A stretch of 64,000 nt of DNA from Alteriqipengyuania abyssalis (lineage in GTDB: Bacteria; Pseudomonadota; Alphaproteobacteria; Sphingomonadales; Sphingomonadaceae). The notes under the pieces were generated by a model that was not told where the DNA came from, did no database searches, and was given only the letters and a program-made list of their open reading frames with translations. Positions 37,637 through 49,300 of the stretch are shown one piece after another (within the stretch, counting starts at the first letter, position 1; every line of letters starts with the position of its first letter). The position numbers and the translations under genes were made by a program. The DNA lies in NCBI RefSeq assembly GCF_019857185.1, contig NZ_JAHWXP010000001.1, positions 620,001 through 684,000 on the forward strand, in the 5' to 3' direction.

Positions 37637-40038
37637 AAGACTTCCTCCTCGAACTGCGCTCCGAAGAAATCCCCGCGCGGATGCAGGCGGGCGCGCGCGC
37701 CGAACTCGAAAAGCTGTTCCGGCGCGAGATGGACGCAGCGGGCGTCGCGATGGGCGCGGTCACCGTGTGGTCGACCCCGCGCCGCCTCGCGCTGATCGCG
37801 CGCGGCCTGCCGACCGAGACGCAGGCCGTCAGCGAGGAAGCCAAGGGTCCGCCGGTGGGCGCGCCCGATCAGGCGGTCGACGGATTCTGCCGCAAGAACA
37901 AAGTGACGCGCGACAAGCTCGAGGTGCGGGAGGTGAAGGGCCGCGAGACCTATTTCGCGGTGATCGATACCCCGGGCAGGGCGGTGCGCGATGTGCTGGC
38001 CGAGGCGATCCCGGCGATCATCCGCGATTTCGCCTGGCCCAAGTCGATGCGCTGGGGCGCGGCGTCGATCTCGACCGAAAGCATGCGCTGGGTGCGCCCG
38101 CTCTCCGGCATCGTCGCGCTGCTGGGCGACGAGGTGGTCGAGTGCGAGGTGCATGGCGTCACGAGCGGCGCGGTCACGCTGGGCCACCGCTTCCACCACT
38201 CGGGCGACATCACCATCGGCGATGCGGACGATTATGCAGTGAAGCTGCGCGCCGCACACGTGATCGTCGACCATCAGGAACGCGCCGCGCTGATCCGCGA
38301 AGGTGCGGCCAGGGTCGCGTCGGAGGCCGGGCTTAGCCTGGTCGAGGACGAGGGGCTGGTGGTCGAGAATGCCGGGCTCACCGAATGGCCGATCCCGCTG
38401 CTCGGCCGGTTCGAGGAAGATTTCCTCGAAGTCCCGCCCGAGACGATCCAGCTCACCGCGCGGGTCAACCAGAAGTATTTCGTGTGCGAGGATGCGCAAG
38501 GCACGCTCGCCAACGCCTTCATCTGCACCGCCAATATCGAGGCGGCGGACGGCGGCGAGGCCATTGTCGACGGTAACCGCAAGGTGCTCGCCGCGCGGCT
38601 GTCCGACGCGCGCTTCTTCTGGGAGGTCGACCAGAAGAAAACCCTCGCGCAGCATGCCGAGGGTTTGAAGCGGATCACCTTCCACGAGAAGCTGGGCACC
38701 GTGGCCGACAAGGTCGAACGGGTCGCCAAGCTGGCCCGCTGGCTGGTGGAAGAGGGGATCGTCACAGATTCTCCCCTCCCCGGTGGGGAGGGGCCGGGGG
38801 TGGGGGTTCCCACCTCGCAGGCGTCGAACACCCATCCCCAACCCCTTCCCTCAAGGGAAGGGGCTTCGCTCGCCGATATGGCGGAACAGGCCGCGCGGCT
38901 GTGCAAGGCCGATCTCGTGACCGAGATGGTCGGCGAATTTCCCGAGCTGCAGGGCCTGATGGGCGGCTACTACGCCCGCGCCGAGGGCCTGCCCGACGCC
39001 GTCGCCGACGCGATCCGCGATCACTACAAGCCGGTCGGGCAGGGCGACGAGGTGCCGACTGCACCGGTGACGGTGGCGGTGAGTCTGGCGGACAAGCTGG
39101 ATACGCTGGCATCATTCTTCGCGATTGATGAGAAGCCGACCGGTTCGAAAGATCCCTTTGCCCTTCGCAGGGCCGCTTTGGCGGTCATTCGCTTGCTGGA
39201 CTCCAATGGCATCCGTCTGAACCTCTCCACCGCTCATGCTGAGCTTGTCGAAGCACTGTACTTTTCTTCTGAAGATAAGGACGGCCCTTCGACAGGCTCA
39301 GGGCAAGCGGGTCAGGGGGATTTACTCGACTTCTTCGCCGACCGCCTCAAGGTCCAGCAGCGCGAAGCCGGCGTCCGTCACGACCTGATCGATGCGGTGT
39401 TCGCGCTTGGTGGCGAAGACGATCTCGTCCGCCTGCTCGCCCGCGTCCACGCGCTCCAGAGCTTTATGGAGACCGAGGACGGTCGGAACCTTCTCGCGGG
39501 GTACAAGCGCGCGGCGAATATCCTCAAGAAAGAGGGCTTCGACACCCCCTTAAATCGTCGCCCCGGACTTGATCCGGGGCAAGGCTCGTCTTCCGGTGCG
39601 CAAGAAGAAGCCCGATCCCGGCTTGGGGGCCGGGATGACGATGATGGGAATGGTGACGCCATGCCCCATACCGGCGAGGAAGACCCGCTGGCGCTGGTCG
39701 ACGATCCCGACATGAAGGATATCGTCGCGGCGCAGATGGACGAGCGCAAACACCACCTCGATGGTAAATCGCTGTCCTACACGCCCGAACCGGCCGAGAA
39801 GGCGCTGATCGACGCGCTCGACGCGGCAGGGCCGCAGGCGGAACGGGCAGTCGAGGAGGAGCGTTTTGCCGATGCCATGTCTGCGCTCGCCAGCCTGAGG
39901 AAGCCGATCGATGATTTCTTCGAAAACGTCACCGTCAATGATGACGACGAAGCGAAGCGCACCGCACGCCTCGGCCTGCTGGCGCGGTTCCGCAATGCCG
40001 TCCACCAGGTGGCGGACTTCGGGAAAATCGAGGGATAG
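37633..40038 (+). CDS. glyS: Glycyl-tRNA synthetase beta subunit with three in-frame repeat insertions
   Basis: tRNA-binding subunit of glycyl-tRNA synthetase. A GTG start at 37633 overlaps the glyQ stop (GTGA) and gives 801 residues, about 100 more than usual. The body is intact: [15 protein letters not shown] at the start, [29 protein letters not shown] in the HD-like region (split), [11 protein letters not shown] at the end. The excess is three translated repeats: residues about 379-412 (R1, [12 protein letters not shown]...PLPSREG), about 533-560 (R2, AHAELVEA...GPSTGSGQ) and about 640-676 (R3, [10 protein letters not shown]...[11 protein letters not shown]). All keep the frame and lie where GlyS proteins have variable linkers. 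Confidence 0.95.
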   Translation: MKDFLLELRSEEIPARMQAGARAELEKLFRREMDAAGVAMGAVTVWSTPRRLALIARGLPTETQAVSEEAKGPPVGAPDQAVDGFCRKNKVTRDKLEVREVKGRETYFAVIDTPGRAVRDVLAEAIPAIIRDFAWPKSMRWGAASISTESMRWVRPLSGIVALLGDEVVECEVHGVTSGAVTLGHRFHHSGDITIGDADDYAVKLRAAHVIVDHQERAALIREGAARVASEAGLSLVEDEGLVVENAGLTEWPIPLLGRFEEDFLEVPPETIQLTARVNQKYFVCEDAQGTLANAFICTANIEAADGGEAIVDGNRKVLAARLSDARFFWEVDQKKTLAQHAEGLKRITFHEKLGTVADKVERVAKLARWLVEEGIVTDSPLPGGEGPGVGVPTSQASNTHPQPLPSREGASLADMAEQAARLCKADLVTEMVGEFPELQGLMGGYYARAEGLPDAVADAIRDHYKPVGQGDEVPTAPVTVAVSLADKLDTLASFFAIDEKPTGSKDPFALRRAALAVIRLLDSNGIRLNLSTAHAELVEALYFSSEDKDGPSTGSGQAGQGDLLDFFADRLKVQQREAGVRHDLIDAVFALGGEDDLVRLLARVHALQSFMETEDGRNLLAGYKRAANILKKEGFDTPLNRRPGLDPGQGSSSGAQEEARSRLGGRDDDDGNGDAMPHTGEEDPLALVDDPDMKDIVAAQMDERKHHLDGKSLSYTPEPAEKALIDALDAAGPQAERAVEEERFADAMSALASLRKPIDDFFENVTVNDDDEAKRTARLGLLARFRNAVHQVADFGKIEG
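38771..38866. repeat. Family R1 inverted pair inside glyS
   Basis: Units 38771-38808 (core CCCCTCCCCGGTGGGGAGGGG, 21 bases with one loop base, so written here as CCCCTCCCC-GGTGGGGAGGGG) and 38828-38866 (core CCCTTCCCTCAAGGGAAGGG) face each other across about 19 bases. It is the same design as at 1490-1606 and 48278-48371. It is translated in frame. Confidence 0.92.
39230..39310. repeat. Family R2 inverted repeat inside glyS
   Basis: The left arm, 39230-39258, contains CTGAGCTTGTCGAAG; the right arm, 39282-39310, contains CTTCGACAGGCTCAG. Together they form an imperfect inverted repeat of about 29 bases with a 23-base A/T-rich spacer. The TGAGC(T/C)TGTCGAAG word is a common dispersed repeat of sphingomonads. 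It is translated in frame within GlyS. Confidence 0.9.
39556..39641. repeat. Family R3 inverted repeat inside glyS
   Basis: The left unit, 39556-39580, contains CCCCGGACTTGATCCGGGGC, itself a palindrome; the right unit, 39614-39641, contains ATCCCGGCTTGGGGGCCGGG followed by ATGACGA, also palindromic. The two units are inverted relative to each other and separated by about 33 bases. It is translated in frame. Confidence 0.9.
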
Positions 40039-40095
40039 AAATTTGCGCCTGGACAGTGTGTCAGGTGTGTCAGGGAATACCGGGGTACGATCGAA

Positions 40096-42761
<2,666 letters not shown>

Positions 42762-42765
<4 letters not shown>

Positions 42766-43526
42766 CTCCAGCCTGTCAGGGAGAGGATTTCGAAGGTCTC
42801 GGTGACCTTCCCGTCCTCTTCCCTCAGCGGCTCGAACCCCGCCTGCGCGCGCGCCCACGCGGGGCGAGTGAAGGCCGGGGGCGCATCGGCGAGGATGCCG
42901 GCCAGGCCCTGATCGCGCAGGTCCGCGATCAGACGGCCCAACTCGCCGTATCGGGCGCGGAGCACCCGGCTGTCGACCACCTGCTTGGCAAACCCGGCGC
43001 GGCTCATCAGCCCGCTGGCGGCGGGGCGATCGATCTGCGGGTGAATGCGCGCATAGGTCCGCGCACCATCCGCGACCTGCACCACCTGCCGCAGCGCCGG
43101 GAGGGTGCCCGCGCCAAGGCACTGGGCGATCATCATCCCGCCCGGCTCCAGCGCATGGCGAGCATGGACCAGCGCGCCGGGCAGGTCATTGAGCGTGTCG
43201 AGCAGGCCCAGATTGAGAACGTAACGATAGGTGCGGGGGAAGGGCTGCTCTTCATCGAGCCCGTCCGGCCCCGCGCTCTCGACCTCGAAGCCCCGCGAGC
43301 GCAGTTCCGGGACGAGTTGCCCGGTAACGTCGCCGATCACGAGCGTCGAACCGGGTTCGGCGCGGGTGAAGTCGAACCGCTCGAGCACATCCTCGATCAT
43401 GTCGTCGAATACGAACCGCGCGGCATCCTGATCGCCCTGCCGGGCGAGAGCGCGGTGGTAGCGGGCCCGTCTTCGGGCGGGCGAGAAGATGCGGGGGACG
43501 CTGTGTTCGATGGGGCCTTCGGTCAT
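42762..43526 (-). CDS. SAM-dependent methyltransferase (BioC/NDUFAF5-like)
   Basis: A 254-residue protein with a class I methyltransferase fold: LVIGDVTGQLVPELRSRGF (about residues 62-80, a degenerate motif I lacking the usual GxGxG), YVLNLGLLDTLNDLPGALVHARHALEPGGMMIAQCLGAG (split over 101-140), and FAKQVVDSRVLRARYGELGRLIADLRDQG (split). The arrangement matches BioC-like/NDUFAF5-type proteins, often next to comF in alphaproteobacteria. It diverges from comF and converges with ppdK, sharing a CTAG stop. Confidence 0.82.
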
Positions 43527-43568
43527 CGCGCTTGCCTACATGGGGGCAGGGGAGCAGCATAGCCCGCG

Positions 43569-44336
43569 ATGGCCAGCAATATTCTGCCCTCCGCCTTCAG
43601 GCCGCTGGTCGATTTCGTCTATCCGCCACGCTGCCCGCTCTGCGGTGAGGGAATCGCGGCGGGGCCGGGCTTATGTGCCGCCTGCTGGGAGGGCTTCGAC
43701 TTTCCGGGAGAGCCCGCGTGCAGTCTGTGCCAGACGCCACTCTCGCAAGGTGCGTCGGATAGCGTCTGCCGCCACTGCCTCGCGCATCCACCCCGACACG
43801 CGGGGATCGCCGCGGCGGCACTCTATAACGAGCCTGCCCGGCAGCTGGTGTTGAGATTCAAGCACGGCGGCAGGATCGGGCTTGCTGCGCTGATGGGCCG
43901 GCTGATGGCGAGCCGGCTTGCCGATATCCCGGGCGATTCGCTGCTGATACCCGTGCCGCTGCATCGCACCAGGCTGTGGCAGCGCGGCTACAACCAGTCC
44001 GCGCTGCTCGCCCGTACGATCGCGAAGCACAGTGGCCACGCGGTGCGGGTCGACGCGTTGCAGCGGATTCGCGCGACGCCCAAGCTGGGCGGGCTGGGCA
44101 GGGTAAGTCGTGCCGAGGCTCTGCGCGGGGCGATCTGCGTGAGGGCGGGCCGCCGCGAAGACATTGAGGGTCGTCATGTTATCCTGATCGACGACGTGCT
44201 CACCAGCGGTGCGACCAGCACTGCGTGCACCGCGGCCTTGCTGGAGGCGGGCGCAAAAAGTGTGAGAATTGCGTGCTTTGCCAGGGTGGTGGAAGACGAA
44301 ACGCCCGGGACCGAAGCGATCCCGGGCGCCGCGTGA
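43569..44336 (+). CDS. ComF family phosphoribosyltransferase-like protein
   Basis: A 255-residue ComF protein. The N-terminal zinc module has the Cys pairs CPLCGEG, CAACW, CSLCQ and CRHC (residues 22-75), followed by a type I phosphoribosyltransferase domain with the PRPP loop HVILIDDVLTSGATSTA (about residues 198-214) and the typical LIPVPLHRTRLWQRGYNQSALLA. In naturally competent bacteria ComF helps handle imported single-stranded DNA; no other competence gene is in the window. Confidence 0.93.
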   Translation: MASNILPSAFRPLVDFVYPPRCPLCGEGIAAGPGLCAACWEGFDFPGEPACSLCQTPLSQGASDSVCRHCLAHPPRHAGIAAAALYNEPARQLVLRFKHGGRIGLAALMGRLMASRLADIPGDSLLIPVPLHRTRLWQRGYNQSALLARTIAKHSGHAVRVDALQRIRATPKLGGLGRVSRAEALRGAICVRAGRREDIEGRHVILIDDVLTSGATSTACTAALLEAGAKSVRIACFARVVEDETPGTEAIPGAA

Positions 44337-44631
44337 CGAATTTCCAAGTCTGCCCGGCCATTCCCCCGAAAGGCCGATCGGCAGACCAAAACCATCGTCT
44401 TCGCACCTCCGGAAAAACCCCCATCCGGAAAATGCATCCCCCTGAACCCGGCGCATCTGCGCGGCGCCTCGGCCTGAAGGGCGACCGTTCCCGGCCACAG
44501 AACGCATTCTTCCCAAAGCGACGGGCTCTTGCCAACGGTGCCGTTGCAAAAATGAAAGGATTCGCGCCCCGGTGTGGTGGATTGGCAACAATCGGTCTAA
44601 CGGGCGTGGCGACGGGAAACGAAAGGATAGC
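44337..44631. other. Intergenic region comF-hisI
   Basis: About 295 bases with no convincing gene. The only structure I note is a 6-2-6 inverted repeat, CAACGG-TG-CCGTTG (44533-44546), followed by an A-rich stretch, about 85 bases before the hisI ATG. It could be an operator or a weak hairpin. Confidence 0.4.
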
Positions 44632-45009
44632 ATGGCTCACTCACATGATGCGGAGCGCGAATCGGGCACGCAGTTCCTGCCCAAATTCGGTGCCGACGGG
44701 CTGCTGACCGGCGTGGTGGTGGACGCCGCGAGCCGGGAAGTCCTGATGGTCGCGCATCTCGATCGCGAGGCGCTCGACGCGACACTGGAGACTGGGCTCG
44801 CACACTTCCATTCGCGTTCGCGGGGCACTCTGTGGTGCAAGGGAGAGACCAGCGGGAATGTGTTGCGGGTGCGCGAGATTCTGGTCGATTGCGATCAGGA
44901 TGCACTGATCATCCATGCCGAGCCCGCGGGCCCTGCCTGCCACACCGGCGCGCGCAGCTGCTTTTACCGCAGGCTGACCGATGGCCGACTCGAGCGGGTC
45001 GCGGATTGA
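44632..45009 (+). CDS. hisI: Phosphoribosyl-AMP cyclohydrolase
   Basis: Third step of histidine synthesis: opens the purine ring of phosphoribosyl-AMP. The 125-residue protein is the monofunctional form. It shows [27 protein letters not shown], with the [10 protein letters not shown] and [22 protein letters not shown] segments that carry the metal-binding Asp and Cys residues. The ATG at 44632 follows AAGGA. It is isolated from other his genes, as is common in sphingomonads. Confidence 0.94.
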   Translation: MAHSHDAERESGTQFLPKFGADGLLTGVVVDAASREVLMVAHLDREALDATLETGLAHFHSRSRGTLWCKGETSGNVLRVREILVDCDQDALIIHAEPAGPACHTGARSCFYRRLTDGRLERVAD

Positions 45010-45034
45010 CCTTTACGTAAAGGGCATATATACC
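45006..45034 (+). promoter_or_regulatory. MerR-regulated promoter with TTTACGTAAA palindrome
   Basis: TTGACC (45006-45011), the perfect palindrome CTTTACGTAAAG (45011-45022), and TATATACC (45027-45034) lie in the 32 bases before the MerR gene ATG at 45042. The TTTACGTAAA core is like known sites of LiuR-type MerR regulators of branched-chain acyl-CoA breakdown. The start codon is only about seven bases beyond the -10, so the transcript may be leaderless. Confidence 0.65.
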
Positions 45035-45041
45035 GTTCCGC

Positions 45042-45482
45042 ATGACCCAAGCTGCTGCCAAGAGGCCCTATACCGGGGCCGGAGCCCATCTCGACCGGCC
45101 CGATGCGCAGGAGCGTGAGAGCTATTCGATCTCCGACCTTACCGCCGAGTTCGACTGCACCGCGCGCGCGCTGCGCTTCTACGAAGACGAAGGCCTTATA
45201 GCGCCGACCCGAAACGGGCTGACGCGGATCTATTCCAAGCGCGACCGCGCCCGGCTCGCCTGGATCATGCGGGCCAAGAACGTCGGTTTCAGCCTTGGCG
45301 AGATCAAGGAAATGATCGATCTCTACGATCTGGGCGACGGCCGGGTGGAGCAGCGAAGGGTCACCATCGAACGTTGCCGCGCCCACGTCGCCAAGCTGAA
45401 ACAGCAGCGTGACGATATCGACTCATCGATCAGCGAGCTTTCCGAGTTTATCGCCCATATCGAGCAAATCGATCAGGACTGA
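45042..45482 (+). CDS. MerR family regulator (LiuR-like)
   Basis: A 146-residue regulator. After an unstructured 27-residue N-terminus the MerR helix-turn-helix reads SISDLTAEFDCTARALRFYEDEGL, with wing IYSKRDRARLAWI, then a long dimerisation helix (EQRRVTIERCRAHVAKLKQQ). There is no metal-binding Cys cluster at the C-terminus, which argues against a metal sensor. The adjoining acyl-CoA dehydrogenase gene and the TTTACGTAAA palindrome before its own start suggest a LiuR-type, acyl-CoA-related repressor. Confidence 0.88.
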   Translation: MTQAAAKRPYTGAGAHLDRPDAQERESYSISDLTAEFDCTARALRFYEDEGLIAPTRNGLTRIYSKRDRARLAWIMRAKNVGFSLGEIKEMIDLYDLGDGRVEQRRVTIERCRAHVAKLKQQRDDIDSSISELSEFIAHIEQIDQD

Positions 45483-45513
45483 CCCCCAAATCCCCGCTTC
45501 AGAGGACCTTTGA

Positions 45514-47319
45514 ATGCCCAGCTATACTGCCCCCACTCGCGATTTTCGCTTCATCATCAACGAGATGCTCGACCTCGAAAGCTACGGCAACCTGCCCGGC
45601 TTCGAGAACGCCACCACCGACATGGTCACCTCGATCATCGACGAGGCGGGCAAGTTCACCGCCGAGGTGCTGCAGCCGCTCAACCAGGTCGGCGATCAGG
45701 AAGGCTGCACCCGCCACGATGATGGTTCGGTGACCACGCCGACCGGCTTCAAGGAAGCGTTCGACCAGTTCCGCGAAGCGGGATGGGGCACGCTTTCCAT
45801 GCCCGAGGAATTCGGCGGGCAGGGCCTGCCGCATGTCGTCGCCTTCGCGATGGAAGAGATGATCAGCTCGTCCAACCAGGCTTTCGGCATGTATCCCGGC
45901 CTCACCAACGGCGCGATCTCGGCGCTGATCGCCAAGGGCAGCCAGGAACAGAAGGAAAAGTACCTGCCCAAGATGGTCAGCTGCGAATGGACCGGCACGA
46001 TGAACCTGACCGAGCCGCATTGCGGCACCGATCTGGGCCTCATCCGCACCAAGGCCGAGCCGCAGGCCGATGGCAGCTATTCGATCACCGGCACCAAGAT
46101 TTTCATCTCCGCAGGCGAGCATGACATGTCGGAGAACATCATCCACCTCGTGCTGGCCAAGACCCCGGGCGCGCCCGATTCCTCCAAGGGCATCTCGCTG
46201 TTCGTGGTGCCCAAGTTCCTCGTCAACGACGATGGCTCGATCGGCGATCGCAACGGTGTGATGTGCGGCTCGATCGAGCACAAGATGGGCATCCACGGCA
46301 ACTCGACCTGCGTCATGAACTATGACGAGGCAAAGGGCTGGATGGTCGGCGAGGAGAACAAGGGCCTCGCCGCGATGTTCATCATGATGAATGCCGCGCG
46401 CCTCGGCGTGGGCATTCAGGGCCTAAGCCAGGCCGAAGTCTCCTACCAGAACGCGGTCACCTACGCGCTCGACCGCCGTCAGGGCCGCGCGCTGACCGGC
46501 CCTGCCGAGCCGGAGGAGAAGGCCGATCCGATTTTCGTCCACCCCGACGTGCGCCGGATGCTGATGGACGCCAAGGCGTTCAATGAAGGCATGCGCGCCT
46601 TCGCGCTGTGGACCGCGCTGCAGCAGGATCTGAGCCACGCGCTGCAGGATGAGGACGAGCGCCAGCTGGCGGACGATCTCGTCGGCCTGATGACCCCGGT
46701 CATCAAGGGCTACGGCACCGACAAGGGCTATGACGTCGCCAACAACATGCAGCAGGTCTATGGCGGCCACGGCTACATCGCGGAGTGGGGCATGGAGCAG
46801 TTCGTGCGCGATGCCCGCATTGCGATGATCTACGAAGGCACCAACGGCATTCAGGCAATGGACCTCGCCGGGCGCAAGCTGGCGATGCACGGCGGCCGCG
46901 CGGTGCAGGCGTTCTTCAAGCTGGTCGACGACGAAGTCGCGGCGGCCAAGGACGAAGAAGGCATGGCCGAACTGGCCGAGGCGCTTGAGAAGGCCGTCGG
47001 CGAACAGAAGGCTGCGACCATGTGGTTCATGCAGAACGCGATGCAGAACCCCAACAATCTGGGCGCTGGCGCGCACCACTACATGCACATCATGGGCATC
47101 GCCTGCCTGATGCTGATGTGGGTCAAGATGGCGCGCGTCGCAAAGGCTGCGCTGGCCGACGGCAGCGACGACAAGGCGTTCTACGAAGCCAAGATCGCCA
47201 CCGCCCGCTACTTCGCGGACCGCTTCGTGCCCGATGCCGGTGCGCTGCGTCGCAAGATCGAAAGCGGCAGCGAATCAATGATGGCGCTGGGCGAAGAGGC
47301 CTTCGCCACCGCCTCCTGA
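45514..47319 (+). CDS. Acyl-CoA dehydrogenase, 600-residue type
   Basis: FAD enzyme that oxidises an acyl-CoA to the 2-enoyl-CoA. At 601 residues it is the longer form with a C-terminal extension (about 470-601). Landmarks are [19 protein letters not shown] (about 163-181), the FAD region [35 protein letters not shown], and the catalytic loop [19 protein letters not shown], where the Glu acts as base. It is 31 bases downstream of the MerR gene and probably part of its operon. The acyl chain preference is unknown. Confidence 0.93.
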   Translation: MPSYTAPTRDFRFIINEMLDLESYGNLPGFENATTDMVTSIIDEAGKFTAEVLQPLNQVGDQEGCTRHDDGSVTTPTGFKEAFDQFREAGWGTLSMPEEFGGQGLPHVVAFAMEEMISSSNQAFGMYPGLTNGAISALIAKGSQEQKEKYLPKMVSCEWTGTMNLTEPHCGTDLGLIRTKAEPQADGSYSITGTKIFISAGEHDMSENIIHLVLAKTPGAPDSSKGISLFVVPKFLVNDDGSIGDRNGVMCGSIEHKMGIHGNSTCVMNYDEAKGWMVGEENKGLAAMFIMMNAARLGVGIQGLSQAEVSYQNAVTYALDRRQGRALTGPAEPEEKADPIFVHPDVRRMLMDAKAFNEGMRAFALWTALQQDLSHALQDEDERQLADDLVGLMTPVIKGYGTDKGYDVANNMQQVYGGHGYIAEWGMEQFVRDARIAMIYEGTNGIQAMDLAGRKLAMHGGRAVQAFFKLVDDEVAAAKDEEGMAELAEALEKAVGEQKAATMWFMQNAMQNPNNLGAGAHHYMHIMGIACLMLMWVKMARVAKAALADGSDDKAFYEAKIATARYFADRFVPDAGALRRKIESGSESMMALGEEAFATAS

Positions 47320-47364
47320 TCGCCCGAGTCGCAGCGTCACGCTGGGACCTAGTTGATGAAGTAC

Positions 47365-47405
47365 AGACGCGGGGTACCCTCACCATAGGACATCCCGCGT
47401 CTTCT
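47365..47405 (+). terminator. Terminator after acyl-CoA dehydrogenase
   Basis: AGACGCGGG (47365-47373) pairs perfectly with CCCGCGTCT (47394-47402) across a 20-base loop, followed by TCTGTTATATT. It is 46 bases after the stop. Confidence 0.5.
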
Positions 47406-47486
47406 GTTATATTCAAAGGTTCAAGGAGCCGGTGCGAAGCTAGCAGCGGCGGGGCGAGTAGGAAAATCTCGGGTGGAGGATCGGCA

Positions 47487-48269
47487 ATGAACCCGGAGCG
47501 GCGAAGCGATGGCAGCGCGGGCGATGTCGATTACGGCGCGATCGGCGGCACCTACAGCCGTTACCGTCGGCCCGATCCAGTCATCGAGGCGCAAATCCAC
47601 CGCGCGCTGGGCGATGCGAAAACCGTGCTGAACGTGGGCGCGGGTGCCGGTTCCTACGAGCCGACGCACTGCGAGGTGACGGCGGTCGAACCTTCGGCAT
47701 CGATGCGGGCACAGCGGCCTGCGCATCTCACGCAGGCGATCGATGCGGTCGCCGAAGACCTGCCGTTCGAGGACAAAAGCTTCGATGCATCGATGGCCTC
47801 GGTGACGGTCCACCAGTGGTTGGACCTAGAGGCGGGGCTTGCCGAAATGCGGCGGGTGACGCGCGGCCCCTTGGTGCTGCTGGTGTGCGATCCGGCCGCG
47901 ATGATGGATTACTGGCTGGCCCACTATATCCCCGAGGTCAGGGAGATCGAAGCGAGCCGTTTTCCGTCTCTGGAGCGCATTGCTGCCGCGCTGGGCGGCA
48001 AGGTGACGGTAGAGCAGGTACCCGTCCCGCTCGAGTGCCGGGACGGGTTCAACGAAGCATATCACGGGCGGCCCGAGGCATTTCTGGACGGAAACGCGCG
48101 GCTAGCCTGTTCCAGCTGGAGCCTTGTGCCCGGCGAAGCTGTGCAACGCTTCGAAGCGGCTCTGTCTGCCGATCTGGAAAGTGGGAAGGGGGACCAAAAG
48201 TACGGGCATCTGCGTAGGCAGCCGTTCTTCGACGGGCCATTGCGGCTCGTGATCGGGAGGGCTGCCTGA
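47487..48269 (+). CDS. Class I SAM-dependent methyltransferase
   Basis: A 260-residue methyltransferase: SAM motif I is TVLNVGAGAGSYEP (about residues 46-59), acid loop VTAVEPSASM, and post-motif DLPFEDKSFDASMASVTVHQWLD with the usual ubiE/BioC-like layout, followed by EMRRVTRGPLVLLVCDP. The ATG at 47487 follows GGTGGAGGA. The substrate is unknown; it is not close in sequence to the other methyltransferase at 42.8 kb. An R1 repeat pair separates it from the convergent cysK gene. Confidence 0.87.
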   Translation: MNPERRSDGSAGDVDYGAIGGTYSRYRRPDPVIEAQIHRALGDAKTVLNVGAGAGSYEPTHCEVTAVEPSASMRAQRPAHLTQAIDAVAEDLPFEDKSFDASMASVTVHQWLDLEAGLAEMRRVTRGPLVLLVCDPAAMMDYWLAHYIPEVREIEASRFPSLERIAAALGGKVTVEQVPVPLECRDGFNEAYHGRPEAFLDGNARLACSSWSLVPGEAVQRFEAALSADLESGKGDQKYGHLRRQPFFDGPLRLVIGRAA

Positions 48270-48277
48270 ACGCTATT

Positions 48278-48371
48278 TCCTTCCCCTTGAGGGGGAGGGT
48301 CGGGGTGGGGGCCTCTGCGCGCTCCGCATAGGCCGAACACCCACCCCAGCCCCTCCCTCAAGGGAGGGGAG
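48278..48371. repeat. Family R1 inverted pair between convergent genes
   Basis: Units 48278-48313 (core TTCCCCTTGAGGGGGAGGG) and 48337-48371 (core CCCCTCCCTCAAGGGAGGGG) face each other over a 23-base spacer. It fills nearly the whole 110-base gap between the methyltransferase and cysK stops and may act as a two-way terminator. Confidence 0.9.
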
Positions 48372-48379
48372 TAAAAGGG

Positions 48380-49300
48380 TCACGCCTCCGGCAGGAAGTC
48401 CGGCACCGACAGATAGCGCTCGCCGGTATCGTAGTTGAAGCCGAGGACGCGCGAGCCTTCCGCAAGGTCGGGCAGCTTCTTCGCTATCGCGGCGAGCGTT
48501 GCGCCGCTGGAGATGCCGACCAGCATGCCTTCCTCGCGCGCGGCGCGGCGGGCCATTTCCTTGGCATCTTCGGGATCGACCTGAATCGCGCCGTCGATCG
48601 ACTGCGTGTGCAGGTTTTCAGGCACGAAGCCCGCGCCGATGCCCTGGATCGGGTGCGGACCGGGCTCGCCGCCGTTGATCACGGGGGAGCCTGCGGGCTC
48701 GACCGCCCAGGCCTTCATCTCGGGCCAGTGGCGCTTCAGTTCCTCGGCGCAGCCGGTCAGGTGGCCGCCGGTGCCGACCCCTGTGATCAGCGCATCGACC
48801 GGACGGTCGGTGAAGTCGCAGAGGATTTCCTTGGCGGTGGTGCGCACGTGGACCTGCCAGTTGCTCTCGTTATCGAACTGGCTCGGCATCCACGCGCCTT
48901 CGGTCTGCTCGACCAGCTCCTGCGCGCGGGCAATGGCGCCCTTCATGCCGCCTTCCTTGGGCGTCAGGTCGAAACTCGCGCCGTAGGCGAGCATCAGGCG
49001 GCGGCGTTCGAGACTCATGCTCTCGGGCATGACCAGCACCAGCTTGTAGCCCTTGACCGCGGCAACCATCGCGAGGCCGATGCCGGTGTTGCCGCTGGTC
49101 GGCTCGATGATCGTGCCGCCGGGCTTGAGCTTGTCGGCCTTCTCCGCATCCTCGACCATGGCGAGCGCGATGCGGTCCTTGATCGAGCCGCCGGGGTTCG
49201 CGCGTTCGCTCTTCACCCACACGTCATGCTCGGGGAACAGGCGCGAGAGGCGGATATGCGGCGTGTTGCCGATGGTTTCGAGGATCGAGTCGGCTTTCAT
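48380..49300 (-). CDS. cysK: Cysteine synthase A
   Basis: PLP enzyme that makes cysteine from O-acetylserine and sulfide. The 306-residue product has [16 protein letters not shown] with the Schiff-base Lys, [30 protein letters not shown] (phosphate loop), and [14 protein letters not shown]. Its ATG overlaps the stop of the upstream MFS transporter gene (ATGA), so the two are co-translated. That link raises the possibility that the transporter moves a sulfur-related metabolite. Confidence 0.96.
   Translation of the reverse strand: MKADSILETIGNTPHIRLSRLFPEHDVWVKSERANPGGSIKDRIALAMVEDAEKADKLKPGGTIIEPTSGNTGIGLAMVAAVKGYKLVLVMPESMSLERRRLMLAYGASFDLTPKEGGMKGAIARAQELVEQTEGAWMPSQFDNESNWQVHVRTTAKEILCDFTDRPVDALITGVGTGGHLTGCAEELKRHWPEMKAWAVEPAGSPVINGGEPGPHPIQGIGAGFVPENLHTQSIDGAIQVDPEDAKEMARRAAREEGMLVGISSGATLAAIAKKLPDLAEGSRVLGFNYDTGERYLSVPDFLPEA

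Noticed and set aside
37633-40038. glyS as a pseudogene because of its repeats
   Set aside because: The frame is continuous, all three repeats are in frame, the N- and C-terminal conserved parts are present, and it is coupled to glyQ.
45042-45482. MerR protein as a metal-resistance regulator
   Set aside because: It lacks the C-terminal Cys residues of metal sensors, and its neighbour is an acyl-CoA dehydrogenase rather than an efflux pump.
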